From Hyperthermus sp. (GTDB lineage: Archaea; Thermoproteota; Thermoprotei_A; Sulfolobales; Pyrodictiaceae), in the NCBI GenBank assembly GCA_003978665.1, contig QNYQ01000014.1:1-32973 (forward strand): a stretch of 32,973 nucleotides of DNA. The letters are read 5' to 3'. This document shows positions 19,417 to 28,924 of the stretch, in pieces. The stretch's first letter is position 1. Each line of letters begins with the position of its first letter. The position numbers and the translations under genes were made by a program. The notes beneath the pieces are model-generated. The model was not told the origin of the DNA, did no database searches, and saw only the letters and a list, made by a program, of their open reading frames with translations.

Positions 19417-21510
19417 ATGAGCAGCCCCGAGGCGTTGAAGGATTTGAGAAGGCTTACTGCACTACTGGTCATCACATGGCTTCTGCACACATACCCTCTA
19501 ATAGCCGTGGGTGCGGGCAACACCTACAAGTGGATGCGCAACGTCTCTCTCCTGGTCCCGGCCGTGACCAGTACGGGTAACGGCTACAGCGGCGTGGTCT
19601 CAAACCTAACGGTGGCTGTGGCCTGGCCCGGTACTGGTACTGTTTATGTCTCAGCCGACCCGCTTGCCGAGCTGGATATCCAGGCAGCAGCGCGTATAGC
19701 AGCCTTGGTGGCCTCTCTAATCGCAGGCTATGACTACGAGAGCTTTGACTTCTTTGTACGCATTAAAGCAGACAGCCCCATAGTGGGAGGGCCCAGCGCG
19801 AGCGCTGCCATGGCTGTCGCTTTCCTCGCTGCCTTCAGAGGCAAGAATATTCCCCCGAACTTCTCGATGACGGGGATGGTAGAGCCCGATACCACCATAG
19901 GTCCTGTAGGCGGGGTACCGGAGAAGCTCCTAGCCGTGGCTAAAGCCGGCGTCAAAGAGTTCGTAGTCCCGTTAGGGCAGAGGCTGGCCTTGTCCCTCAA
20001 CACGGGGAGGAAGGTCGACGTAAAGGTTCTGGGGGCCAACCGGGGGGTTAAGGTTGTCGAAGCAAGCACCATCCTCGAAGCATACCGTGCGGCTACAGGG
20101 GACAAGGAGCTCCTAAAACACTTGCAAGCAAGCAGCGTCTCAGAGACTCCTTATCCAGCCTGGCTCCTCAACTCACTAAGAGACTCCATTTCAGTGTTTA
20201 AGAAAAGGGCTAAGGAAAACATAGAGTGCAGCCTATCGTACACGAGCAAGCTCCCACCAGACTATAGGAGGCAGGTGGAGGGTATTGTTGAGAAAGCCGA
20301 GGAGAGAATGAGCGAGGCCGGTGAAATGCTCGGGAAGGGGATGTACTATAGCGCGGCCTCAAGATACTTTTCCGCTGCAATAATGTCTTCTAGAGCATGC
20401 CTACTCGCCAAGACGCTTTCATCGAGCAGTCTCAGCGAGGTAACCGAGGAGATAAGGCGCATGATTAGAGAGGCTAACCACACAGTAGCCTTCTCCGAGA
20501 CATTGCTCCGAGCCAAGCTTAGGGAGGCTAGTGGGCTAACCGATGTTAAACTACAGCTTGCAATAGTGGCGCTGGGCAGGATCAAGGACGCGAAGAGGGC
20601 ACTACACGAAGCCTCCAGCATACTAGAGGCTCTAGAGTCGGGAAGAATCCCGCCGACACTAGATACGTTAGCCAGGCTAATAGATACAGTAGTCTACGCA
20701 TACTATAGGTCTCTTACAGCCGACCAATGGCTCAAACTCTTCAAAAGAGCGGATACGGGGTCACCAATACCCATCGAGAGACTCAAGAGAGGAGTATCAT
20801 CCTACGTGTACCTGGCATACTCCGAAGCCAGCTACGCAAGATCACTCGGACTGATAGATAGGGAGGCCGACACCAGCATAGAGGAGGCAAAGGATGTACT
20901 CGCAAAAACCAATACAATACTCGACTACATAACAGCACTCACAGACAGCATACAGGGATACGCAAGGTACGCCGCACTAATGAGGACAGCCTTCTCGGGG
21001 GAAGAGGGGCAGAAAGCGGTTGTAGCTGGACTAAAAACCCTGATAAACCTGGTAAAGCTGCATGGAATAACCCCGCTCCTCCCAATGATGTACAGCGAGT
21101 ACGGGTCAACAATAGACGATGTAAAGACGAGAATAGAGATATACACTCAGGCAGCAAGCTACGCCCTCCTCCTAGGCTTTCTAAGCAAAGCCAGCCAGAA
21201 GCCGCTGCTAGAGCCCACAGTGCATGGTAGGAGCGTGAAAGAGGGGGCAGCACCAGTAACCATTACCGTTAAGGAGGAGAGAACACTTACAACCACTGTT
21301 CCCGTAAAGATCACAGTCACAGAGACACACGTATCTACGAGAGAGGTGACAACTACTAGTCCCGTAACAGTAACCACAACAACAACCATGTGGGAGACGA
21401 GGGCCCCAGACCCCATAGTCTTAACCCTGGTTGTAGTGGTAGCCCTAATAGTGCTGGCTATAGCCGTGAAAGCTAGTGGGAGAGGAACGGCACCTCCTCA
21501 GGCTTTTTAA
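19417..21510 (+). CDS. Membrane-anchored archaeal Lon-like (S16-type) serine protease, predicted extracytoplasmic
   Basis: N-terminal hydrophobic segment; catalytic Ser context GGPSASAAMAVAFLAAF; Lys context MTGMVEPDTTIGPVGGVPEKLLAVAKAGVKEFVVP; Thr-rich stalk and C-terminal TM IVLTLVVVVALIVLAIAV. Confidence 0.87.
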   Translation: MSSPEALKDLRRLTALLVITWLLHTYPLIAVGAGNTYKWMRNVSLLVPAVTSTGNGYSGVVSNLTVAVAWPGTGTVYVSADPLAELDIQAAARIAALVASLIAGYDYESFDFFVRIKADSPIVGGPSASAAMAVAFLAAFRGKNIPPNFSMTGMVEPDTTIGPVGGVPEKLLAVAKAGVKEFVVPLGQRLALSLNTGRKVDVKVLGANRGVKVVEASTILEAYRAATGDKELLKHLQASSVSETPYPAWLLNSLRDSISVFKKRAKENIECSLSYTSKLPPDYRRQVEGIVEKAEERMSEAGEMLGKGMYYSAASRYFSAAIMSSRACLLAKTLSSSSLSEVTEEIRRMIREANHTVAFSETLLRAKLREASGLTDVKLQLAIVALGRIKDAKRALHEASSILEALESGRIPPTLDTLARLIDTVVYAYYRSLTADQWLKLFKRADTGSPIPIERLKRGVSSYVYLAYSEASYARSLGLIDREADTSIEEAKDVLAKTNTILDYITALTDSIQGYARYAALMRTAFSGEEGQKAVVAGLKTLINLVKLHGITPLLPMMYSEYGSTIDDVKTRIEIYTQAASYALLLGFLSKASQKPLLEPTVHGRSVKEGAAPVTITVKEERTLTTTVPVKITVTETHVSTREVTTTSPVTVTTTTTMWETRAPDPIVLTLVVVVALIVLAIAVKASGRGTAPPQAF

Positions 21511-22369
21511 CCTCAACAACAACCTCTACGAGCTCGCTCCCTACATCCACGTAGCTGGCAACAAGCTCCTCGACCTCCCTCATACCCTTGACCGGGGAGC
21601 CCCAAGAACCCTTCTTCGACGCGGCAGGATGGATGAAGCGTGGAATCCAGGCGATGAGCCTCACTCTTACACCACGCTTCCTAGACCCGTGCACTTCAAT
21701 CCATGAGATCGAGTAGCCGAATCTCTCTGCCAAAATCTCTGCAATACTCTTTAGAACACCGCCTCTCAGACCTGCCAGCGCCTCGCCTATGGGGTCGGCG
21801 TCAACCAGCCATGCAAGCTTGAGGGCTAGTTGTATCGTATACTCGGGGACCGGGTTATCGCTGCTTGAGCCCAGTATTGTATGCAGCAGGCTGGGGCTGC
21901 GTACGGCAGCTGAATAGGCTTCTAGCACCATTAGCTGGGGGAGTGTTTCAATACCGCATCCGTTAGCGTTGAGTATTCTTGAAAGCAGAGGTGGTAGAGG
22001 CTCCTTCCTCCTTCTTAGAATGACCGCTACCGCTAGGAGAACAGCCCTCCCACAACCCCTCAGTGACTGGGCTAGGAGGGGAGTGTCTTCCCATACCCTT
22101 TCCACGTTTTTTGCGAGAGCTGCGAGAGAGGGGGCATTATACTTGCCCACGGGGAACCAGACCACTTGCCTTGCGCTAAACTCCAGCATCCTCGGGTCAA
22201 TGCCACGATTGACTACATATTCTAGGGGGTGTGATAAGGCAACTACGGTGAAGCCTCTGAAGCAGCCGATTACTTCGGGAGAAGATGGTACAGGAGCCAC
22301 TGCCACCTCTAGGTCGTCCACCCACCTGTACTTGTCCTCGCACCTTCCAGCAGGGGCTACATGCTGCAT
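21473..22369 (-). CDS. PTP/dual-specificity phosphatase-fold protein lacking catalytic Cys (predicted pseudophosphatase) with C-terminal extension
   Basis: YRWVDDLEVAVAPVPSS...; VVWFPVGKYNAPSLAALAKNVERV; PLLAQSLRGCGRAVLLAVAVILRR aligns by eye with the archaeal DSP pattern ...HIPIPDYxAPSL...VLVHCxxGxGR[ST]... but HC reads QS. Confidence 0.65.
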   Translation of the reverse strand: MQHVAPAGRCEDKYRWVDDLEVAVAPVPSSPEVIGCFRGFTVVALSHPLEYVVNRGIDPRMLEFSARQVVWFPVGKYNAPSLAALAKNVERVWEDTPLLAQSLRGCGRAVLLAVAVILRRRKEPLPPLLSRILNANGCGIETLPQLMVLEAYSAAVRSPSLLHTILGSSSDNPVPEYTIQLALKLAWLVDADPIGEALAGLRGGVLKSIAEILAERFGYSISWIEVHGSRKRGVRVRLIAWIPRFIHPAASKKGSWGSPVKGMREVEELVASYVDVGSELVEVVVEVKKPEEVPFLSH

Positions 22370-22385
22370 TCCCTAAGCCTCCCCT

Positions 22386-23039
22386 CTACCCCCTACTATG
22401 TGCAAGCAGCTCCCGAAGCATTAGGATGAATCTTCGTGGAGAAGTAACTACCACCCCCAGTGTTTCCGCGAGCCTTTTAACTCCTTCATCATTAGTCACC
22501 AGTACTCCCTTCATCTCGTAGGCCAACAGTACAGCATCCACGTCCTCAACACTGTCAACAACGCCGTGCCTTGTGACCTCACGGTAACGCTCCCTCAACC
22601 CCCTTATCAAAGAGCCCAGCTTCTCCACCAGAGCCTCCCTGCCTTCTTCCGTCCTGGCTGAGGATAGTGCTAGCTCGAATGCTTTCCTCACATAGTCTTC
22701 CGCCACCTTCAAGCCCCTAGTTATCCTAGACCTATAAATGTCGACGATCTCTCGGAGTATTGTGGCTGGGACGTTTATACTATGCCTTATTGGGGGCTTC
22801 ACAGTAATCCATGTAGCGAGCTGCTCGAAGGCCTGGGGGGTGACGTTGTTGGCTAGAAGGAAGCGCCTGGCCTCCTCGTAGACGCTCGGCGGCATGTATA
22901 CTTCAAGATGATAGTTTATCCTAGCAGTGGATATCAGCTTGGCTAGAAGGAGTATAGCCTCATTGGAGCTCCCGGCTTCTAGGGCTTCTCTGAGTCTTGG
23001 ATCCCCAATGGCGCTTGTGTCTAGGACGTAAACCCTCAA
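22386..23039 (-). CDS. PIN-domain protein, RNA ligase partner (MJ0950-like) family
   Basis: RVYVLDTSAIGDPRLREALEAGSSNEAILLLAKLISTARINYHLEVYMPPSVYEEARRFLL...VDSVEDVDAVLLAYEMKGVLVTNDEGVKRLAETLGV. TTG start at 23039; the ORF extension to 23489 overlaps hom and is rejected. Confidence 0.82.
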   Translation of the reverse strand: MRVYVLDTSAIGDPRLREALEAGSSNEAILLLAKLISTARINYHLEVYMPPSVYEEARRFLLANNVTPQAFEQLATWITVKPPIRHSINVPATILREIVDIYRSRITRGLKVAEDYVRKAFELALSSARTEEGREALVEKLGSLIRGLRERYREVTRHGVVDSVEDVDAVLLAYEMKGVLVTNDEGVKRLAETLGVVVTSPRRFILMLRELLAHSRG

Positions 23040-23151
23040 AACGTGTTGTAAAGCCTTACGCGTCTGCAAGGGGGTCCCTACTCCACAACTCACCCCGCTG
23101 CGGAAGGGGTAATCCATAGTATTTAAGGCCTCTAGCAAGCCTGTGGGCGAC

Positions 23152-24204
23152 ATGGGAAGAGGGATTGTGGCCGTGGAGCCGGGTAAGCGGAGGATCAAGG
23201 TAGGGGTTGCTGGCTTCGGGAATGTTGGTAGAGCTTTTGTCGAGCTTCTAGTCGAGAGGAGGGAGCTGTTAGACAGTAGATATGGCATTGATGTTTCCGT
23301 CTCATTCGTCGCCGACAGTAAAGGTGTGCTGGCACGTAGAGAGGGGCTTCCATGGAGCCTCCTGGCCCTAAGCCTTAAGGTTCCAAGGGGAGGGGTTTCA
23401 GGGCTTGAGGGCGGCTCGCCGGGGATGAGTGTTGAGGAAGCCATTGCGGCCACTGATATCGACGTGTTGGTTGACGTGACACCGAGCAATTATTCAAGGC
23501 CAGACCCTCAGCTCAAATGGTATCGTCTCGTACTAGGCTCCGGGGGCGCTGTTGTTACAGCCGATAAGGCCCCGTTGGCGACGAGATGCGATAGCTTGCT
23601 TACAGCCTCCTGGAGGCCACGCCTATTCTACAAGGCCACTGTGATGGCTGGGACACCACTGATAGACATGTTGCGCTGGGGGTTTTCTGGAAGGATTGTG
23701 GAAAGGGTTACCGGCATACTTAATGGGACAACCAACTATGTCCTAGGGCTGGCGGAGGAGGGGCTGGGATTCGAGGAGGCTATTAGGGATGCGCAGCGTA
23801 GGGGCTATGCTGAGCCCGATCCCAGCAGTGACCTGGAGGGGCTGGACCTGGCCGCTAAGGCAGCCATAATATCCTGTACCCTCGGCAGCCCCACCACGCT
23901 ATGGAGCGTTGAGAGGAGATCGGTCGTTAATGAGGAGGCGTTTGAGAGGGCTAGAGAGGCTTTCTCCCGCGGCAGGAGAGTAAAGTATGTGGCTGTTGTA
24001 GAGGTTGGCAAGGGAAGCTTCGTGGACCTGGTAGAGGTGAGCAAGAACAGTGTCTTGTTTAATGTTTCGGGAGCAATGAACGCCGTGGTCATACGCTCCA
24101 GCGAGGCAGAGGAAGTAACCGTCATGGGGCCGGGAGCCGGCAGGAAGGCCACTGCTGCCGCATTGCTCTCCGACCTAGTGCTGGCAGCCAGGGAGGTGTC
24201 ATAG
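23152..24204 (+). CDS. hom: Homoserine dehydrogenase
   Basis: VGVAGFGNVGRAFVELL; VVTADKAPLATRCDSL; GTPLIDMLRWGFSGRIVERVTGILNGTTNYVLGLAEEGLGFEEAIRDAQRRGYAEPDPSSDLEGLD. Start ATG 23152 preferred over GTG 23143. Confidence 0.93.
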   Translation: MGRGIVAVEPGKRRIKVGVAGFGNVGRAFVELLVERRELLDSRYGIDVSVSFVADSKGVLARREGLPWSLLALSLKVPRGGVSGLEGGSPGMSVEEAIAATDIDVLVDVTPSNYSRPDPQLKWYRLVLGSGGAVVTADKAPLATRCDSLLTASWRPRLFYKATVMAGTPLIDMLRWGFSGRIVERVTGILNGTTNYVLGLAEEGLGFEEAIRDAQRRGYAEPDPSSDLEGLDLAAKAAIISCTLGSPTTLWSVERRSVVNEEAFERAREAFSRGRRVKYVAVVEVGKGSFVDLVEVSKNSVLFNVSGAMNAVVIRSSEAEEVTVMGPGAGRKATAAALLSDLVLAAREVS

Positions 24205-24208
24205 TACC

Positions 24209-25585
24209 ATGGGCGTGGTGGTTGCCAAGTTCGGCGGATCCCTGCTTCGCGACTCCTCCGGCTACTTAACCTTGGTTAGGGAGGTTGAGTCTCTGCTGGC
24301 TGCGGGAAACAGGGTGGTAGTTGTAGTATCGGCCATGAAAGGTGTGACTGACACCCTAATAGACATCGTCGAGAAGCCTGTTGGATGGGAGCCAGCCCTC
24401 AAGAACGTTATGGAACGCTATTACTCAGCCGCACGCGGAGCAGTGGTGAGTGAGAGAGAGATGACCAATCTCTTCGGCGAGCTCAGCAGGCTCTTCGATG
24501 AACTACTCAAACTCGTCTGGGCCGTCAAGGTGATAGGAGAGGTAACCCCCCACGCGAGGGCAGCCATAGTGTCTTTCGGCGAGAGGCTTTCTGCCGCACT
24601 AGCCGCAGCAGCATTGAGGAGCCAGGGTATAGAGTCTGTATGGCTTGGAGGCAGAGAGGCCGGCCTAATAGCTGAGGGTGACCCATGGGAAGCCACAATA
24701 GACTATGAGAACTCAAAGACCATGGTGCGCAACAAGCTCCTACCACTGCTTGAGAGAAACGTGGTCCCAGTCATAACAGGCTTCGTAGCGGGAACCTTCG
24801 AGGGGCGGACAATGCTGCTAGGCAGGGGAGGAAGCGACTACACGGCCACGCTTATTGCCAGGTTCATAGAAGCTGACGAGGTCGTATTATACACCGATGT
24901 ACCAGGCGTTATGACTGCCGACCCGCGCAGGGTGAGAGAGGCCAGGGTTATACCCAGGCTAAGCTTTGCTGAGGCAATGGAGTTGGCTCTTCTCGGCGCC
25001 AAAAGAATGCACCCTAAGACCTTTGAGCCCCTCATAGGCACAAAAACCACCGTTAAAATAACCATGCCCGGAGCCGAGTCATCAACAACAGTTGACGTGA
25101 AAGGCGGCCCTCCACCCCTCAAAGCCGTGGTGGTTTCGGAGGGGCTTGCCGTGGTAACCGTTGTAGGCGGAGGCCTCGTGGGAAGGATAGGTGTTGCCAG
25201 CAGGGTTGCAGGCGTTGCCGCCAGGTTGGGTGTGAACATACTGTCTATCATGCAGCCTATAACAGAGACCAGGATAAGCCTCGTAGTAAAGGAGTCGGAG
25301 TCTAAGAAGCTGGCCGAGGCACTCGGCAGTGAACTCCAACACGTAGTAAGTGGAGTCGAGAGGGAGGAGGTGTCGGCCGTCAGTATAGTAGGGGATGGAC
25401 TGAGGGAGAGCAGCATATCTGGGAGGATAGTCGAGAAGGCAGCCATACTCGGCGGCGTGAAGAGCATTCTATGGTCGCCTGGCAGCCCTATATTAGTGGT
25501 TTACGTCGACCCGGACGAAGCCTGGACCATAGCCGAAACCCTGCATGCAGAGGTGGTGTCACAATGGCCGATAAAATACCCGTAG
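24209..25585 (+). CDS. lysC: Aspartate kinase
   Basis: VVAKFGGSLLRDSSGYLTLV; VSFGERLSAALAAAALRSQGIESVWL; GRGGSDYTATLIARFIEADEVVLYTDVPGVMTADPR; C-terminal ACT domains. Confidence 0.93.
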   Translation: MGVVVAKFGGSLLRDSSGYLTLVREVESLLAAGNRVVVVVSAMKGVTDTLIDIVEKPVGWEPALKNVMERYYSAARGAVVSEREMTNLFGELSRLFDELLKLVWAVKVIGEVTPHARAAIVSFGERLSAALAAAALRSQGIESVWLGGREAGLIAEGDPWEATIDYENSKTMVRNKLLPLLERNVVPVITGFVAGTFEGRTMLLGRGGSDYTATLIARFIEADEVVLYTDVPGVMTADPRRVREARVIPRLSFAEAMELALLGAKRMHPKTFEPLIGTKTTVKITMPGAESSTTVDVKGGPPPLKAVVVSEGLAVVTVVGGGLVGRIGVASRVAGVAARLGVNILSIMQPITETRISLVVKESESKKLAEALGSELQHVVSGVEREEVSAVSIVGDGLRESSISGRIVEKAAILGGVKSILWSPGSPILVVYVDPDEAWTIAETLHAEVVSQWPIKYP

Positions 25586-26640
25586 GCGTCCTCGGAGCCA
25601 CAGGCCTCGTGGGACAAAGATTTGTAAGCATTCTGGCTGATCACCCATGGTTCAGCCTAGAAGTTGTCGCTGCAAGCGAAAAGAGGGTTGGAAAACGCTA
25701 CGGTGAGAGCGTTAAATGGTACATAGATGAGCCCTTACCACAACAAGCCATTGACATGGTTATGGCGAGGCCTAGGCCAGAGAGCTTCAAGCCCGTAGAC
25801 GTGGTGTTCGTGGCGCTCCCCAAGGAGGTTGCCGGACCCCTTGAGCTGGAGCTGGCTCGTATGGGTAAGATAGTAGTGTCAAACGCTAACGTGTTCAGAA
25901 TGGATCCCGACATCCCACTACTCAACCCGGAGGTAAACTGGGACCACATGAGCCTCGTCAAGCTACAGAGGGAGAGGAGGGGGTGGAGGGGGGCAATACT
26001 AAAGGTGCCCAACTGCACCACAGCAATTCTAACGTTAAGCCTCAAGCCCCTAATGGATAGCTACGGGATAAGAGAGGTATACATGACCAGCATGCAGGCA
26101 ATAAGCGGTGCAGGCTTCAACGGCGTCCCCGGCTACGCGATAACAGACAACATAATACCATTCATTAGCGGGGAGGAGGAGAAGGTTGTGAGAGAGTCGC
26201 GCAAGATACTAGGCAAGCTTTCGGGAGACGCGGTCAGCTTCGCCGACATGCGCGTAGTAGCCACTACAACACGCGCCCCGGTGCTCGACGGGCACTTAGA
26301 GTCTGTAGTAGTGAGGCTGGAGAAGATGCCAGGAGACATAGAAGAGGTGAGGAGCCTCCTAGACTCATGGAGGAGTAGGCCGCAGCACTTGAGGCTGCCT
26401 ACAGCGCCCGAGAAGCCCATTATTGTTAGGAGAGAAGAGGATAGGCCGCAGCCGAGGCTTGATAGGAAAAGCGGGAGAGGGATGAGTGTCGTTGTTGGCC
26501 GGCTCAGCCAGCCCTACCCCGATGAGCCAGTCATACGATACATAGTGCTCGGCCATAACACGTTACGGGGAGCTGCAGGCACGGGAGTACTGATAGCTGA
26601 GCTGTACTATAGAATGTTTGAGGAAGGAGCCGTGGGGTGA
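25564..26640 (+). CDS. asd: Aspartate-semialdehyde dehydrogenase
   Basis: VGVLGATGLVGQRFVSILADHPWF; catalytic VPNCTTAILTL; start ATG 25564 (MADKIP) overlapping the lysC end by 22 nt. Confidence 0.93.
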   Translation: MADKIPVGVLGATGLVGQRFVSILADHPWFSLEVVAASEKRVGKRYGESVKWYIDEPLPQQAIDMVMARPRPESFKPVDVVFVALPKEVAGPLELELARMGKIVVSNANVFRMDPDIPLLNPEVNWDHMSLVKLQRERRGWRGAILKVPNCTTAILTLSLKPLMDSYGIREVYMTSMQAISGAGFNGVPGYAITDNIIPFISGEEEKVVRESRKILGKLSGDAVSFADMRVVATTTRAPVLDGHLESVVVRLEKMPGDIEEVRSLLDSWRSRPQHLRLPTAPEKPIIVRREEDRPQPRLDRKSGRGMSVVVGRLSQPYPDEPVIRYIVLGHNTLRGAAGTGVLIAELYYRMFEEGAVG

Positions 26641-26675
26641 GAGGGGGAGGGCTTGTAGGAGAGCTGGTATAGTGT

Positions 26676-27929
26676 TCAGGGTCGTATGTGCTCCTTACCT
26701 ATAGTGTCCCTGGCCACTATATACCTCATAATGTTTTCCGCCCCCTCGGCCCCCACATTGTAGCTCATCACCCCGAGCCATCCACGATGAAGCTTTGACT
26801 CCTTCATGTACGATAGTGCCCCATGCCATTTCATTACCTCCTCGTACACCTTCAATGCTGTTCTTGGTGCTTTAAGCTTAGCCATCGCCGAGGGTATGTT
26901 AAGGTCTTTCGGCTTGAAGAGGGGATCCTTTTCTACGTATATCTTGTCGGCGAGCCTTGCAGCCTGAAGTACCAAGAGCCTTGATGACTCAAGCTCGGCC
27001 AGAAGCTCAGCATACGTGTAGGCTACTGACTGTCTTGAGGCTAGGGGTCTACCGAAAACGGTTCTCTCCTTTATCCATTCAAGCGCCTGGTCAAGCGCCC
27101 ATCGGGCACTGCCTATGTTTGCTGCTGCCACGAGGATGCGGGCTATGTTAAAGCCTTGGAGCAGTATCTTGAAGCTGTTCTCGCCTCCTAGTGTATGCTC
27201 TACTGGTTCTCTATGGTTGTTGAACCGGAGTATGCCCGTGCTTATACCGTGTCTGCCTATGGTTTCAAGCCTACTATACTCTATTCCCGGGGCCCTCTCC
27301 CTGCCGTGGCGGCCAATGGTCAATATTAAGACTAGGTCTCTTGGAGAGGGAGAGGAATTGCGTGCGCCTTTGCGCGCTACTAGCAGCCACCCGCCCCCCT
27401 TAGGCAGATGCTCCATGACCTCGATCACTCCGCTTATATAGGTTTTCTCCCCATTTATATCCCACATGCCGTCGCGCTCCTCTGCTACAGTTCTCACCGC
27501 TGCAACATCACTGCCGCCGTGAGACTCTGTTGAAGCAATACCTAGAAACGAGTCACCCCTAGCTATCTCATCCACTAACCACTCAAAGCCGCCCCTTCCA
27601 CCATAGAGGGATAGCAGCAGAGGCCACCCATTATTCAATAGGGTGTACACTGCTACAGCCACGCTGGGATCAGCATAGGCCACCTCCTCTACCGCGATAG
27701 CTGCCATGGTTACTGTGCCGCCAACACCACCCTTCTCCTCCTCGACGGGTATAGCAAATAGGCCCTGCGAGCCCATCCGCTTTATGAGGTCAACAGGTAT
27801 TGAGCCAGCCTCGTCTATTTTCTCCCATATAGGAGCTATGTGTCTCTCAGCGAACTCGCGTACACTGGACTTGAAGAGTCTCTCTTCATCACTCAACAAC
27901 GCATCATGGTATCTAAGGTGCATGGGCAC
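26676..27929 (-). CDS. Acyl-CoA dehydrogenase family protein
   Basis: FAIPVEEEKGGVGGTVTMAAIAVEEVAYADPSVAV; FLGIASTESHGGSDVAAVRT; GEKTYISG; ARWALDQALEWIKERTVFGRPLASRQSVAYTYAEL. Confidence 0.9.
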   Translation of the reverse strand: MPMHLRYHDALLSDEERLFKSSVREFAERHIAPIWEKIDEAGSIPVDLIKRMGSQGLFAIPVEEEKGGVGGTVTMAAIAVEEVAYADPSVAVAVYTLLNNGWPLLLSLYGGRGGFEWLVDEIARGDSFLGIASTESHGGSDVAAVRTVAEERDGMWDINGEKTYISGVIEVMEHLPKGGGWLLVARKGARNSSPSPRDLVLILTIGRHGRERAPGIEYSRLETIGRHGISTGILRFNNHREPVEHTLGGENSFKILLQGFNIARILVAAANIGSARWALDQALEWIKERTVFGRPLASRQSVAYTYAELLAELESSRLLVLQAARLADKIYVEKDPLFKPKDLNIPSAMAKLKAPRTALKVYEEVMKWHGALSYMKESKLHRGWLGVMSYNVGAEGAENIMRYIVARDTIGKEHIRP

Positions 27930-27988
27930 TGCACCAGGCAGGGGCCTAGGCAGTATTATTGGCTAAATACTAAATCCCCCAACACCTA

Positions 27989-28849
27989 TTAGCCAGCAGG
28001 CTCCAAGACAAGCTTCTCGCCAACTTTCACAGAGAGCGCCCTCGAAGCATCGCCCATGTTCACAGCGAGCTCGGGGAATCCGAGACTATTCACGTACAAG
28101 ACAAGCTCTCCCGGCTCAGCCCTGCTAAACACCTCCTCACACAGAGCCTTCATCCTTCTCCTCGGCGAGGAGACTGCGACTCTCCCCCCGCTCCCGCAGA
28201 GAGCCTTAAGACAGTCGGCTTCAAGCCCCAGCGCCACATTGCCGAACCTGTCAACATGAACCACCACTACAGCAGCTCTGCCTCCCTCACAGCCCTCTTT
28301 CAGCTCGACACGCACAAGCTCGGCCTCAGACAGCCGCGGCCCGAAGGCATCCGGGCGCACACCCATGGCAAGGAGGGCCGCGACTGGGGCAAACACGTCT
28401 CTGCCGTGAAAGCTCTTGGAGACTGGTTTGATGAATGCCTCGCTGCGCAGTATCCAGTATACCCCTCTGATGCCATCCTCCCTCGCCGCTGGCCATAGCA
28501 ACCCGTTATTGGGGCCGACGAAGAAGTACTTCTCCGTCACTATTATCACAGGTTTCCTCTCAGTGCCCACACCAGGATCCACGACCCCAAGGAACACGGT
28601 GCCGGGAGGGAACCATTTATAGCTAGTATAGAGCATGTAGGCTCCGTTGACCACACTGAAAGCCTCTATCTCGTGTGTGAGATCGATAACCCTAACCTTT
28701 CCCTGGGAGACCCTCTCTATCACCGCGTGCACCAGCGGCACATAAGGATCTTTTAGCCCGAAGTCGCTGAGGAAGACTATGAGCCCGATAGGCCTCACCA
28801 AGACCGGGCACCCGGGGGATAGAGGTTCTAGTCGGCCAGCAGGCGTCAC
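27989..28849 (-). CDS. SAM hydroxide adenosyltransferase (DUF62 family)
   Basis: IVFLSDFGLKDPYVPLVHAVIERV; VFLGVVDPGVGTERKPVIIVTEKYFFVGPNNGLLWPA; FHGRDVFAPVAA; VHVDRFGNVALGL. N-terminal start uncertain. Confidence 0.9.
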   Translation of the reverse strand: MTPAGRLEPLSPGCPVLVRPIGLIVFLSDFGLKDPYVPLVHAVIERVSQGKVRVIDLTHEIEAFSVVNGAYMLYTSYKWFPPGTVFLGVVDPGVGTERKPVIIVTEKYFFVGPNNGLLWPAAREDGIRGVYWILRSEAFIKPVSKSFHGRDVFAPVAALLAMGVRPDAFGPRLSEAELVRVELKEGCEGGRAAVVVVHVDRFGNVALGLEADCLKALCGSGGRVAVSSPRRRMKALCEEVFSRAEPGELVLYVNSLGFPELAVNMGDASRALSVKVGEKLVLEPAG

Positions 28850-28924
28850 CTGGCCGGGGAGCCTGGGCTCATTAACTTAAAAGTCTCCCAGTACTATTTG
28901 CCCCTAGACATACTGGTGCCGGTA

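Noticed and set aside
23040-23489. N-terminal extension of the PIN ORF
   Set aside because: Lies antisense to hom; the PIN domain begins at RVYVLDTSAIG right after TTG 23039.
24838-25467. 209-aa minus-strand ORF antisense to lysC
   Set aside because: Ser/Thr/Leu-rich shadow translation opposite a confident aspartate kinase.
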